DNA of 9,104 nucleotides, taken from NCBI GenBank assembly GCA_964612995.1, contig CAZTGE010000160.1, positions 1-9,104 on the forward strand, given 5' to 3'. The notes under the pieces were generated by a model, which saw nothing but the letters and a program-made list of their open reading frames with translations, did not search any database and was not told the DNA's origin. How positions within the stretch are numbered: position 1 is the stretch's first letter; every line of letters starts with the position of its first letter. Source of the DNA: SLQH01 sp964612995 (GTDB taxonomy: Bacteria; Planctomycetota; UBA11346). A program made the position numbers and the translations under genes. Shown here piece by piece: positions 1 to 7,381 of this stretch.

Positions 1-92
1 CTCCTCTGTCGGCCGGTCGCCCGGCCAGGCCTGGCCGGGCTCCGGTCGCTGCGGACGGGCGCTTTTGGCTTTTTGCGGGACGCGTCAGCCAT
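1..92 (-). CDS. N-terminus of a basic protein, cut by the left edge
   Basis: An open frame begins with ATG at 92-90 and leaves the window at position 1, giving about 30 residues. It starts MADASRKKPKAPVRSDRSP and continues rich in Arg, Pro and Gly. Such a basic, disordered N-terminal tail is common on RNA-binding proteins, for example SpoU/TrmH-type rRNA methyltransferases, pseudouridine synthases and helicases, but no catalytic domain is in view and I do not name it. A weak AGG lies 7 nt before the ATG. An in-frame ATG at 122-120 would add ten residues (MAEGCGPRSL) but has no visible ribosome binding site, so I prefer 92. The gene begins 32 bp after the L,D-transpeptidase stop on the same strand, so co-transcription is likely. 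The T-rich stretch at 62-75 is read here as Lys codons rather than as a terminator. Confidence 0.5.
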   Translation of the reverse strand, partial: MADASRKKPKAPVRSDRSPARPGRATGRQR

Positions 93-124
93 GAGCGACC
101 TGGGGCCGCAGCCCTCGGCCATTG

Positions 125-1240
125 TCAGTCGACGATCGTGACCCACATCGGCGCACGCTGATGCAGCAGGTCCGGATCCTCGCTGTCGTAGTGTACCCGG
201 GTGAGCACCCGATAGAGCTCGATCGCATCCGCGTTGCGCATGCGCACGCAACCGTTGCTTTCCTTGACGCGGACCGCCTGCTCGGGATCGCCGTCGTAGC
301 CGTGGATACCGATTCCCTGTTGCTGGATCTGGTCCGGACGCAAGCGCAGCCAGATCGGACCGAGGATGTTGTCGGGATGGCCGTACGGCACCACGCGTCC
401 GTCCGGCATGGTCCACTTCGGATGCCAGGCCCGGGTATCGATCTGCGCCTTGCCGGTCGGGGTCGGGGTCTCCGGAGCGCCGATGCCCACCGGATAACGT
501 CGGGCAAACAGATCGCAGATGTACAGGTCGAGATAGTAGCCGCTCTTGTCGACGTATAGCGAGAAGCCCTTCTTCTTGGTCCGCACCACCTTGAGCCGCT
601 CGCCGACCTGCAGACGGGTCGGATCGTCGATGTTGTTCAGCAGCATCACGTACTCTTCGCTGATGCCGTACCCACGCCCGATGCGCCCAGGGGTCTCGCC
701 CGGGGCCACGCGGTGGTGGAGGAAATACGGATGGTCGGGATCCTCGTGGACGACCTTGGTGAAGAAGATGCGTTCGCCCAGGGGCGTCAGCCGCTCCTCG
801 ATCAGCCGCTGCTGCATCTGCTTGAGCGGCGGCTTGTTGTAGGTCGCACGCAAGGCCGCGGTATAGGCAGCCAGCAGCGATGGCGCCTGTTGATGGCCGG
901 CGGGGTCCTGGCCGGCATCGACCACCTGCTTCCACGCAGCGTCCGCCTTCGCCAACCGTTGGCGTAATTGCGCATCCAGGCCGTCGGACTCCGGCGCCTC
1001 GCCACCATCGCCCGCACCATCGCCCGCGCCATCGCCCGCGCCATCGCCCGCGCCATCGAGCGACAGGTCGCCGCCGTCATGGTCCCCAGCAGGCTCGCCG
1101 TCTTCGGCGTTCGCCTTGCCGTTCTGACCGTTGTCTTCGGCCGCTTCGGCGCTCTCAGCGCCGAGACCGAACCAGTGTCTGGTCCAGGCGAAGTAGCCGA
1201 CCGCCCCGACAATGATGACGAACACCAGAAACTTCTTCAT
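125..1240 (-). CDS. Membrane-anchored LysM and YkuD-domain L,D-transpeptidase
   Basis: This 371-residue protein probably forms or edits L,D (3-3) cross-links in peptidoglycan, or attaches a protein to it, on the outer face of the cytoplasmic membrane. Residues 4-19 are an uncleaved-looking signal anchor (MKKFLVFVIIVGAVGYFAW). Residues 28-90 are an acidic Gly/Asp linker with a GDGA repeat at 63-80. A helical segment follows, then a LysM domain at about 174-219 (RVAPGETPGRIGRGYG...LQVGERLKVV) and a YkuD domain at about 224-369. The catalytic motif is visible: His313 (GIHGYDG), then SNGCVRMRN with Cys331 and Arg333. Asn329 takes a position that varies in the family, so activity is expected. AGGGAG at 1246-1251, 5 nt from the ATG, fixes the start. 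The gene is third in line behind the toroid gene and dus, after a hairpin-bearing 115-bp gap. Confidence 0.92.
   Translation of the reverse strand: MKKFLVFVIIVGAVGYFAWTRHWFGLGAESAEAAEDNGQNGKANAEDGEPAGDHDGGDLSLDGAGDGAGDGAGDGAGDGGEAPESDGLDAQLRQRLAKADAAWKQVVDAGQDPAGHQQAPSLLAAYTAALRATYNKPPLKQMQQRLIEERLTPLGERIFFTKVVHEDPDHPYFLHHRVAPGETPGRIGRGYGISEEYVMLLNNIDDPTRLQVGERLKVVRTKKKGFSLYVDKSGYYLDLYICDLFARRYPVGIGAPETPTPTGKAQIDTRAWHPKWTMPDGRVVPYGHPDNILGPIWLRLRPDQIQQQGIGIHGYDGDPEQAVRVKESNGCVRMRNADAIELYRVLTRVHYDSEDPDLLHQRAPMWVTIVD
1005..1058 (-). repeat. 12-bp tandem repeat coding for a GDGA linker
   Basis: Four consecutive 12-bp units (ccatcgcccgcg on the plus strand, the first ending in a) fill 1005-1052, and a 6-bp partial unit follows. 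Each unit encodes Gly-Asp-Gly-Ala on the minus strand. They form the linker between the membrane anchor and the LysM/YkuD part of the L,D-transpeptidase. The unit is a multiple of three, so slipped-strand gain or loss of copies would change linker length without breaking the frame. Confidence 0.85.
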
Positions 1241-1259
1241 GCTCTCTCCCTACGCGACT

Positions 1260-1296
1260 TGCCCGCTCGGCCCCCCGGCTTTCGCCGGATCGGGCA
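1260..1296 (-). promoter_or_regulatory. Hairpin in the L,D-transpeptidase leader, GAAA-capped
   Basis: Read on the minus strand, CCGGC-GAAA-GCCGG (1288-1275) is a 5-bp stem closed by a GNRA-type tetraloop. It sits inside an outer 6-bp stem pairing 1291-1296 with 1260-1265. It ends 8 nt before the transpeptidase ribosome binding site at 1246-1251. No T run follows, so it is not an obvious intrinsic terminator. It may stabilise or separate parts of the polycistronic mRNA, but that is inference. Confidence 0.4.
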
Positions 1297-1331
1297 CAGC
1301 TTGCTCGCACGACCGGACGGAGCAACCGCCA

Positions 1332-1349
1332 GCCCGCGGCGGAGCGGGC
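1332..1349 (-). terminator. Possible hairpin just after the dus stop codon
   Basis: GCCCGC (1332-1337) and GCGGGC (1344-1349) form a perfect 6-bp stem with a 6-nt loop, beginning 6 nt after the dihydrouridine synthase stop. The position suits a terminator or a 3' end-protecting hairpin. The bases after it on the minus strand (tggcggttgctcc) lack a T run, so intrinsic termination is doubtful. Confidence 0.3.
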
Positions 1350-1355
1350 CGGCGT

Positions 1356-2360
1356 TCATGCTGCGCCGTGCGCCCGCGCCTCGGCGAGATAGTCGGCGAC
1401 GATCCGGATGAAGTCCTCGGGAGTGGCGATGCGGACGAAACGGTCGCGGAAGCGACGCACACCCGGTTGGCCGTGGAAATAGAGCAGCGAATACTTGCGC
1501 ATGATGCGGATACCCCGCTCGGGGCCGTAGAGCTCGAGCACCAGCGCGAAATGCTCGTGCAACAGCGCCGAGCGCCGCTCCAGATCAGGTGTGGCGGATG
1601 GCTCGCCGGCGAACCGGGCGCTGAGCTCGGCGAAGATCCACGGCCGACCGATGGCGCCACGCCCGATCATATAGCCGTCCACCCCGGCCTCGTCGCGGGC
1701 CCGACGGATGTTGTCCTCGTGGTGCATGTCGCCATTGGCGATCACCGGCACGTCGACCGCTGCACGCACCTCGGCCAATCCGGCGAAATCGAGCTGTGCT
1801 CCGTGCTTCGACTCGCCGGTGCGGGCATGCACGGTGATCACATCGACTCCGGCATCCTGTGCGATGCGCGCGACCGCGACCCCGGTGCGGCGGTTCTTGT
1901 CGTAGCCGAGGCGGATCTTGACCCCCAGGGGCACCGTGGTGACAGCACGCATCGCGCGCAGGATCGCCCCCACGCGCTCGGGCTCGCGCATCAGCGCCAC
2001 CCCGCAACCGGCCTGTTTGGCCTTGCGCACCGGACAGCCGCAGTTGAGGTCGACCAGATCGGCTCCGGCCTGCTGCAGCTCCACCGCACACGCAGCGCAG
2101 AGCTCCGGCTCGCGACCGTAGACCTGCATCGCCAGTGGCCGCTCCTCGTCGCGATGGGCCACCGCGGTGGCGAAGGCGCGGTCTGCGCGTCGCTGGGCCG
2201 GGGTCATCGCCGCGACCATCTCGGTCGCGACCAGGCCGCAATGGCCCATGCGCTTGACGATCAGGCGGAAGGGCAGATTGGTGTAGCCGGCCATCGGGGC
2301 GAGACAGAGGTTGTTCGCCAGCTCGAGCCCGGCCAGACGCAGGGGATGGATATAGCTCAT
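1356..2360 (-). CDS. tRNA-dihydrouridine synthase (Dus family, DusB-like)
   Basis: This 334-residue FMN enzyme reduces specific uridines in the tRNA D-loop region to dihydrouridine using NADPH, in the cytoplasm. The TIM-barrel motifs are all visible. APMAGYTNLPFR (21-32) is the N-terminal FMN loop. NCGCP at 106-110 carries the catalytic Cys109. GVKIRLGYD (146-154), TVHART (176-181), ANGDM (208-212) and GRGAIGRPW (233-241) are the flavin- and phosphate-binding segments. A C-terminal helical domain occupies about 255-330. Length is normal for the family. The NCGCPVRKAKQAGCG form resembles DusB-type proteins of non-enteric bacteria more than E. coli DusA or DusC. I do not assign a subfamily symbol because target specificity cannot be read here. 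The ATG at 2360 has only a weak upstream site but gives the expected N-terminus. The gene follows the toroid gene by 43 bp. Confidence 0.95.
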   Translation of the reverse strand: MSYIHPLRLAGLELANNLCLAPMAGYTNLPFRLIVKRMGHCGLVATEMVAAMTPAQRRADRAFATAVAHRDEERPLAMQVYGREPELCAACAVELQQAGADLVDLNCGCPVRKAKQAGCGVALMREPERVGAILRAMRAVTTVPLGVKIRLGYDKNRRTGVAVARIAQDAGVDVITVHARTGESKHGAQLDFAGLAEVRAAVDVPVIANGDMHHEDNIRRARDEAGVDGYMIGRGAIGRPWIFAELSARFAGEPSATPDLERRSALLHEHFALVLELYGPERGIRIMRKYSLLYFHGQPGVRRFRDRFVRIATPEDFIRIVADYLAEARAHGAA

Positions 2361-2373
2361 GGCAATCGGGGCG

Positions 2374-2391
2374 GGCCGTCGCGGCCGTCGC
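2374..2391. repeat. 9-bp tandem duplication between the toroid gene and dus
   Basis: The sequence ggccgtcgc occurs twice head to tail (2374-2382 and 2383-2391) in the 43-bp gap between the toroid-protein stop and the dihydrouridine synthase start. It is probably a small slippage duplication. I see no protein-binding or terminator logic in it. Confidence 0.5.
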
Positions 2392-2403
2392 GCGCTACGG
2401 CGC

Positions 2404-3411
2404 TCAGCGCTGGAAGATCGGCAGGTAGTTGTTGGGGATCTGGAGGATGATCAGCGCCATGGCGGTGTTGAAGCCGGCACCGTAGGAGGAATCCGGTCCG
2501 AGCCACAGGCCGTCGGCCTTCTGCAGTTCGACGATCGTCGGCCATGCGGCCTGCCAATAGGTGGCCCAGTCCTCCTCCTGCGGCGAATGGAACATCGCCT
2601 GCGCACAGTAATACTGACCATACCAGAACCAATTCGACTGCGCCTCGAGGTGCTCGGCGAAATTGTCCCGCAGAAAACCCAACGCCGGGCCGAGGTGTCG
2701 ATCCTCGAGCCCGGAAGCGGCGCCTGCGCCGATCAGGCACATGCTACCGGCCGCCGAACGTGGCACGCCACGCGCGCCCTTGGTACCCCAGCCACTCGAA
2801 CTGCTCGCCTGGTAGTCGAAGCTGCCGTCAGCGTTGGCGCAGGAGCGGACGTAATCGACCGCCGCGGCCATCACCCGCTGGCTCTTGGTGCCTCCGATGC
2901 CGATGTTGTAAGCGGCACGGATGGCCATGATCTGACAGATGGTCACCGAGATGTCCGCATCGACCGGGGTCGGATAATAGCGCCAGCCGCCCGCCTCGTT
3001 CTGCGAACGGTAGATCAGATCGAGCGCCGCCTCGAGCGCGCTGCGCACCCGACGGTCGTTGGACATGCCATGGACCTCGGCGAGATAGAGCGTGGCGAAG
3101 CCGTGTTCGTACATCCCCGCGTGGTTGTTGCTGCCGAGGAATCCGGTGAGCGCATCCTGGTTGTCGAGCACGTGATCGAGACACCGGGCGCTGGCCTCCT
3201 TGTAGGCGCCGCGCGTGGGGGTATGGCCACCGGAGAGGAAGGCCATGCCCGCCAGTGAGGTGATCCGGGTGCCCTGATCGACGCTGCCGTCGGGCCGCTG
3301 GATCCGAGCCAGGGCGGCGAGTCCACGATCCACCGCGGCTTCGAGCCTAGCCTGCGGCGCTTCCTCGGCGCCGAGTGCCGCGACAACCAACCAGACGAGC
3401 ACGATCCTCAT
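2404..3411 (-). CDS. Secreted alpha/alpha-toroid (prenyltransferase/squalene-cyclase fold) protein
   Basis: This 335-residue protein has a short signal peptide (MRIVLVWLVVAALGA, likely cut near residue 14) and is otherwise an all-helical barrel. The family's loop repeats recur at regular spacing: RPDGSV (39-44), QNEAGGWRYY (137-146), ANADGSFDY (192-200) and QKADGLW (297-303). HAGMYEHGFATLYLAE at 97-112 and DADISVTICQ at 151-160 match the planctomycete-type 'prenyltransferase/squalene oxidase repeat' proteins I know. I see no DxDD cyclase motif or lipid-enzyme signature, so the catalytic name may mislead; a binding or structural role is possible. The start is decided by GGAGGAG at 3417-3423, 5 nt from the ATG. 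That ATG overlaps the TGA of the upstream gene (ATGA), which implies translational coupling and a shared function with the large membrane protein. Confidence 0.85.
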   Translation of the reverse strand: MRIVLVWLVVAALGAEEAPQARLEAAVDRGLAALARIQRPDGSVDQGTRITSLAGMAFLSGGHTPTRGAYKEASARCLDHVLDNQDALTGFLGSNNHAGMYEHGFATLYLAEVHGMSNDRRVRSALEAALDLIYRSQNEAGGWRYYPTPVDADISVTICQIMAIRAAYNIGIGGTKSQRVMAAAVDYVRSCANADGSFDYQASSSSGWGTKGARGVPRSAAGSMCLIGAGAASGLEDRHLGPALGFLRDNFAEHLEAQSNWFWYGQYYCAQAMFHSPQEEDWATYWQAAWPTIVELQKADGLWLGPDSSYGAGFNTAMALIILQIPNNYLPIFQR

Positions 3412-6400
3412 GGGCTCTCCTCCAACAACAGCTCGAGGAAACGACGATAGAGCATCAGGCCCTCCACCGGCAGCTCGCGATCGAGTGATTCCTGCAACTG
3501 CCGGCGCATCACCGGCGGGAAGCGCATCAGCCAGGCGCGGGTCTCATCGGGTGTCTCGACGGTCGCCTCGTCGCCGGCCTCGCCCTCGGCGACGTCGGCC
3601 ACCTCGCCCGGCGTCTCCTGCTGTTCGTCTCCCTCTTGCTCTTGTTGTCCGTCCTCGCCCTGGCGATCGCGGTCTGCGCGCTGACGCTCGCTTTCCCCGG
3701 TCTGGCGTTCGCTGCGCTGCGATCGCTGCGATGGCGAGGGTTGGGGTTGCTGATTGCGCGAGCGCTTGGCCTCGGCGAGCACCCGGGTCAGGGCCGCGCT
3801 GACCGTGTCCTGCTCGTTGAGGGTGTGGGCCAAGCGCTCGTCGCCCTGTTCGAGTTCGTAGGCCGCGCTGGCCGCGGCGCGGAAACCGCGTTGCAGCAAC
3901 ACGTGCGGTCGGCTTCCGGGGCGCGTCATCTTGACCAGCGCCTCGCACAGGTCACGCAACTCGGCCTGGCGGGTGGCGAGATCGGCCGGATAGCCGGCGG
4001 CGGTCAGGGCCCGCAACTCACGCTGTTCGCTCGCCACCAGCGCGATCTGCGCCCGTGGCGGGAACGGCGCCTGGTTTGCCTGTTGGTCGCCCTGCGGCCC
4101 CTGCTCCTCGGGCTCCTGTTCGTCACCGCTGGGCATGCTGTCGACGATCGCCAGCAGTCGCTCGAGCTCGTAGAGCGCGGTGGCGGCCAGCCGCAGACCG
4201 CGCTCGCCCAGCGCCGGGGTGAGCAGGTACTCTACGCTGCGGCCAAGGGCGGCGTCGACCCGTTCGAGCGCCCGCTTGGCGATCGGCATGTTGTCGAGGG
4301 CCTTGATCCCCTCTTCCTGCAACACCAACTGGATGCCCTCTTCGCGCTCGGCCACCGGTGCGAGCATCCGCTTCTCGCCGAAGGTCAACGGGGCATCCGG
4401 CTCCTGGCCACGACGCTCCCGCGCGGCGCCCATGTCCTGATGCAGCTGATCGAGATCGCGCACCACCCGCGCCTGCTGGTCGCGCAGCCGTTCGATCAAC
4501 GCGAGGATATCAGGCGGCTGTTGTTCGTCTTCGTCATCCTCTGCGGCCTGGTCCTGCTCAGCCTCGCCCTCCAGCGCACGCTGGGCCTGACGCAGCTGAT
4601 CGGCCGCCGTCCGCGCCTCGCGTTGCGCGCCGGACCGATCGCCCGCCCCCATGGCATCGGCAGCACGTTCCTGGGAACCCTGGGCCCCGGCGAGTGCTCC
4701 CTGCGCGTCCTGGTTCTCGACCCCCTCCTCGTCCATGCGCTTGGCCAGCGCCTCGGTGTCGCGACGCAACTGATCCTGTCGCTCACGCAAGGTGCCGGGC
4801 GGAGCCCCCTCCTCGAGCTCCCGGGCCAGCGCCTCTTCGCGATCGGCCAACTCGCCGGCAGCGGCGGCGAACATCGCCGCATCCTGCCCGCCGCGCAGCT
4901 CCTGCAGCAGCTGCTCCATGATCGCGATCGCTTCCTGCTGTTGCGCGATGGCGCCTTTGCGCCCGCGATCGCGCGCGAGCACATCGGCCGCCTGAGCCAG
5001 CAACCCGGCGGGCTGGCGGTCGCGGACCAGCTCTCGTGCCGCTTCGCGCGAGCCGGTCGACTCCGAGAGCAGACGCGACTCCCATTCCTTGAGCTGACGC
5101 GCGATCACAGCCTGACGCTCGGTCAGACTGCCCTGCAGCGCGTCGCCCGGCGCATCGAGTTCACGGGTGGCGTAGCGCACCACGAAGGTGCTGCTCTCCG
5201 TTGCCAGACTGCGCTCCTGCTCGAGCAGACGGGCGAGCGTATCGGCCAGATCGCCGCTCTGCAGCAGCGAGGCGAGCGCACGTTCCGCCTCGCCCAGCGC
5301 CCGGTCGGCGCTGCGGGCGTTCTCGAGGTCGCGATCGCCGCTGGCGGCGCGCGAAAGGCGTGGCAAGGCCTGTTCAGCGACCAGATCGGCCGCCCGGCCC
5401 AGGCGTTCGAGCGGCTCGGATTCGAGCTTGTTCTGCTGCCAGCGCCGTCGCACCTCGTTCAGATGCTCCTCGGCGCGGCGGGCGACGGATCGCGCCGAAC
5501 GGGCGGCCATGGTCATCTTCTCCGGTTCGCCGATCCCCGGGGCCAGCTGATCGCGCGCCAGCGACAGACGATCGCGGGCTTCGCCGAGCATGCGGTCGAA
5601 CTCCTCGCGCAGGGCCTGCTCCTTGACCACCCGCAGCGCGAGCGGGTCGCTGCGGCCTTCGCCGGGGCCGGTGATATCATTGGCATCGCGCGCCACCGCC
5701 ACCAGCAGCAGCTCCTGCCCCTCCGCAGCCTGATCCGCGATCACCAGTTTGTGGGCACGCGAGGTCTCGCGCTGCCGCTGGCCCGCCACCAAGGGCAGGT
5801 CGAAATCGCGCAGCAGACGGTAGCCCTCCTCGTCGCGCTCGGCCTGCGTCGCCGCTGCGGCGTCCGCCTGGTCGCCGCGCAGCTGACCGCGCAGTTCGAG
5901 TGTGGTCAGGCCGAGATCATCGGTCGCGTTGATCTGCAGCGGGATCTCGGCCGCCAGGGTGACCGCCTCGTTGGGGCGGGGGCCGTGCAGATGCACCCGC
6001 GGACGGGCATCGAGCCGCAGGCTCACCGGCACGGACTTGCGCGGGTAGGCGTCGATGGCGAAGGCCTCGTCGTATCCCGGGAAACGATGGCGATCGCTGG
6101 CGTCGAGATGCAGCTCGGCGCCCTGGGTGATCGGCAGCGCGAAACGATGCTTGCCGTCCTCGCCCTGGGTCACAGGCACGAGCGCATCACCGTAGCGTAC
6201 GGCGAGTTCCTGCTCCTCGGCCGCGGGATGGCGGGTGAAGGAGAAGGCGGCTTCGATCCGGCTGCCGGCAAGCACCTCGACTGCGCTCGGGCTGGCCACG
6301 GTGGTCGGCGCGAGCCCGGCGTAGGCCGGCGGGGTGATGGTGAAAGCGATCGATTCGAGTTCGGGGCGCTCGACCACCAGCGCGCGACAGATGTCCTGGC

Positions 6401-7163
6401 GCGAGTCGCCGTAGCCCACCGCGATGCGGTGTTCGCCCGGTGGCAGCGCCAGCTGTTCACGCCAGGGCCCGGTCAGACTCTCAGCGGTGAAGCTGCCGCT
6501 GCGCTTGCCGTCGCGCGCCTCCCATTCCACTCGCAGCGGGGCCGGCCCGCCACGCAGGGCCCGCGCCCGCAACACGATCATCGCGTCGGCGCTGACCACT
6601 GGTTGTTCCAGGTGTGCCTCGACCGCGCAGCTGCGCGGATGGGCGTATTGCTGGCTCCAGGGCAGGAACACCCGACCGCCGGCGGTACCGAGCCAGGCCG
6701 GCCACTGCCAGGCGATCGCACCGAGCACCAGGGCCAGGGCCACGGCGGCGCCGAACGAACGGCGTGAGCGATCGAAACGCACCATGTCGCGCAAGGCCGA
6801 GCGATCGCAGCGCTGGGTGATCACTGCCTGGTCCTGTTCGCTCAGCGGCAGGCCGTCGACCGCGGTGAACAGGCGCCCGTCGAGACCGGGGATCCGGCGT
6901 TCTGCCAGCCCGGCGAGCACGGGCGCGCTCATGTCCTGCCTCAAAGGCCGCAGGAACCGACGCCAGATCACCACCGCAGCGGTCGCCATCAGCGCCGCCA
7001 GACCCATCGCCCGCAGCCAGGCGGGAACGGTGTTGATGTAGTCGAGCACCGCGATCAGCAGGAAGCCGGCGGTGAGGTAGGCGAACAGCCGCGCTCCACC
7101 ATCGAGACCGAGCGCCGCGCGCAGACGGGTGCGTACCGAGTCGAGGAATCGCAGTGGCTCCAT
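3408..7163 (-). CDS. Giant membrane-anchored coiled-coil protein, DUF4175-like
   Basis: This 1251-residue protein has no assigned function. Predicted membrane helices lie at about residues 26-42, 49-68 and 136-154. From about 175 to 510 there are beta-rich, Ig-like extracytoplasmic segments, with PPAYAGL at 278-284 and ATDDLGL at 413-419, features of DUF4175-type proteins. Residues 515-910 form long Glu/Arg/Gln-rich helices, probably coiled coil. Residues 915-1130 form a second helical region split by an acidic stretch (1010-1030). Residues 1135-1205 are a Gln/Glu/Ser/Arg low-complexity linker, and a conserved-looking end, MRFPPVMRRQLQ...LMLYRRFLELLLEE, follows. Similar proteins in Planctomycetota usually lie near MoxR ATPase, DUF58 and VWA (BatA) genes, but none is seen here. 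The ATG at 7163 has GGGAGGT at 7171-7177. It is the first gene of the minus-strand series and is ATGA-coupled to the toroid gene. Confidence 0.85.
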   Translation of the reverse strand: MEPLRFLDSVRTRLRAALGLDGGARLFAYLTAGFLLIAVLDYINTVPAWLRAMGLAALMATAAVVIWRRFLRPLRQDMSAPVLAGLAERRIPGLDGRLFTAVDGLPLSEQDQAVITQRCDRSALRDMVRFDRSRRSFGAAVALALVLGAIAWQWPAWLGTAGGRVFLPWSQQYAHPRSCAVEAHLEQPVVSADAMIVLRARALRGGPAPLRVEWEARDGKRSGSFTAESLTGPWREQLALPPGEHRIAVGYGDSRQDICRALVVERPELESIAFTITPPAYAGLAPTTVASPSAVEVLAGSRIEAAFSFTRHPAAEEQELAVRYGDALVPVTQGEDGKHRFALPITQGAELHLDASDRHRFPGYDEAFAIDAYPRKSVPVSLRLDARPRVHLHGPRPNEAVTLAAEIPLQINATDDLGLTTLELRGQLRGDQADAAAATQAERDEEGYRLLRDFDLPLVAGQRQRETSRAHKLVIADQAAEGQELLLVAVARDANDITGPGEGRSDPLALRVVKEQALREEFDRMLGEARDRLSLARDQLAPGIGEPEKMTMAARSARSVARRAEEHLNEVRRRWQQNKLESEPLERLGRAADLVAEQALPRLSRAASGDRDLENARSADRALGEAERALASLLQSGDLADTLARLLEQERSLATESSTFVVRYATRELDAPGDALQGSLTERQAVIARQLKEWESRLLSESTGSREAARELVRDRQPAGLLAQAADVLARDRGRKGAIAQQQEAIAIMEQLLQELRGGQDAAMFAAAAGELADREEALARELEEGAPPGTLRERQDQLRRDTEALAKRMDEEGVENQDAQGALAGAQGSQERAADAMGAGDRSGAQREARTAADQLRQAQRALEGEAEQDQAAEDDEDEQQPPDILALIERLRDQQARVVRDLDQLHQDMGAARERRGQEPDAPLTFGEKRMLAPVAEREEGIQLVLQEEGIKALDNMPIAKRALERVDAALGRSVEYLLTPALGERGLRLAATALYELERLLAIVDSMPSGDEQEPEEQGPQGDQQANQAPFPPRAQIALVASEQRELRALTAAGYPADLATRQAELRDLCEALVKMTRPGSRPHVLLQRGFRAAASAAYELEQGDERLAHTLNEQDTVSAALTRVLAEAKRSRNQQPQPSPSQRSQRSERQTGESERQRADRDRQGEDGQQEQEGDEQQETPGEVADVAEGEAGDEATVETPDETRAWLMRFPPVMRRQLQESLDRELPVEGLMLYRRFLELLLEESP
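3549..3761 (-). other. Low-complexity Gln/Glu/Ser/Arg segment of the giant protein
   Basis: This stretch encodes residues 1135-1205 of the large membrane protein. It is dominated by Gln, Ser and Arg first, then by Glu, Asp and Gln, with no hydrophobic pattern. It looks like a disordered spacer between the helical body and the compact C-terminal motif. Such regions vary in length between relatives and can be mis-assembled, though the frame stays open throughout. Confidence 0.7.
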
Positions 7164-7170
7164 GGCCCGG

Positions 7171-7177
7171 ACCTCCC
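7171..7177 (-). promoter_or_regulatory. Strong ribosome binding site of the giant-protein gene
   Basis: GGGAGGT on the minus strand lies 7 nt before the ATG at 7163. It is among the best anti-SD matches in the window and settles the start of the 1251-residue protein. Confidence 0.7.
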
Positions 7178-7381
7178 TTTGCCGAACCTACGCCCGCAGC
7201 GCGAACGATCCAGCGAAGATGACTGGCATCAGCCGTGCCTGTCGAGCGCAGAGCGCCGGTGCATGACCTGCTGGAGCCCTGGGTGCCAGTCCTCTGCGGG
7301 TCGCGTTCAAGCAGTGCAGAGCGCCGACAGCGGTCCCAGCCCGTGTCCAACGAGCAGACAGCCCTGGGCCCGCTTGCGCAT

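Noticed and set aside
19..76. Palindrome followed by a T-rich stretch, read as a plus-strand terminator
   Set aside because: The T-rich part codes for Lys in a plausible minus-strand gene start, and the T runs are interrupted and about 20 nt from the palindrome. It remains possible if a plus-strand gene ends just to the left.
1005..1058. Tandem units considered as a CRISPR array or as an iteron origin
   Set aside because: The units are contiguous 12-mers without spacers and lie in frame inside a well-supported gene.
1212..2450. A 412-codon plus-strand open frame across dus
   Set aside because: The opposite strand encodes a dihydrouridine synthase with every family motif; the plus-strand product resembles nothing and spans parts of three genes.
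3636..6767. A 1043-codon open frame on the plus strand opposite the giant-protein gene
   Set aside because: It mirrors the codon structure of the minus-strand gene in G+C-rich DNA. It lacks domain logic, membrane pattern or a ribosome binding site, while the minus-strand protein has all of these and a coupled neighbour.
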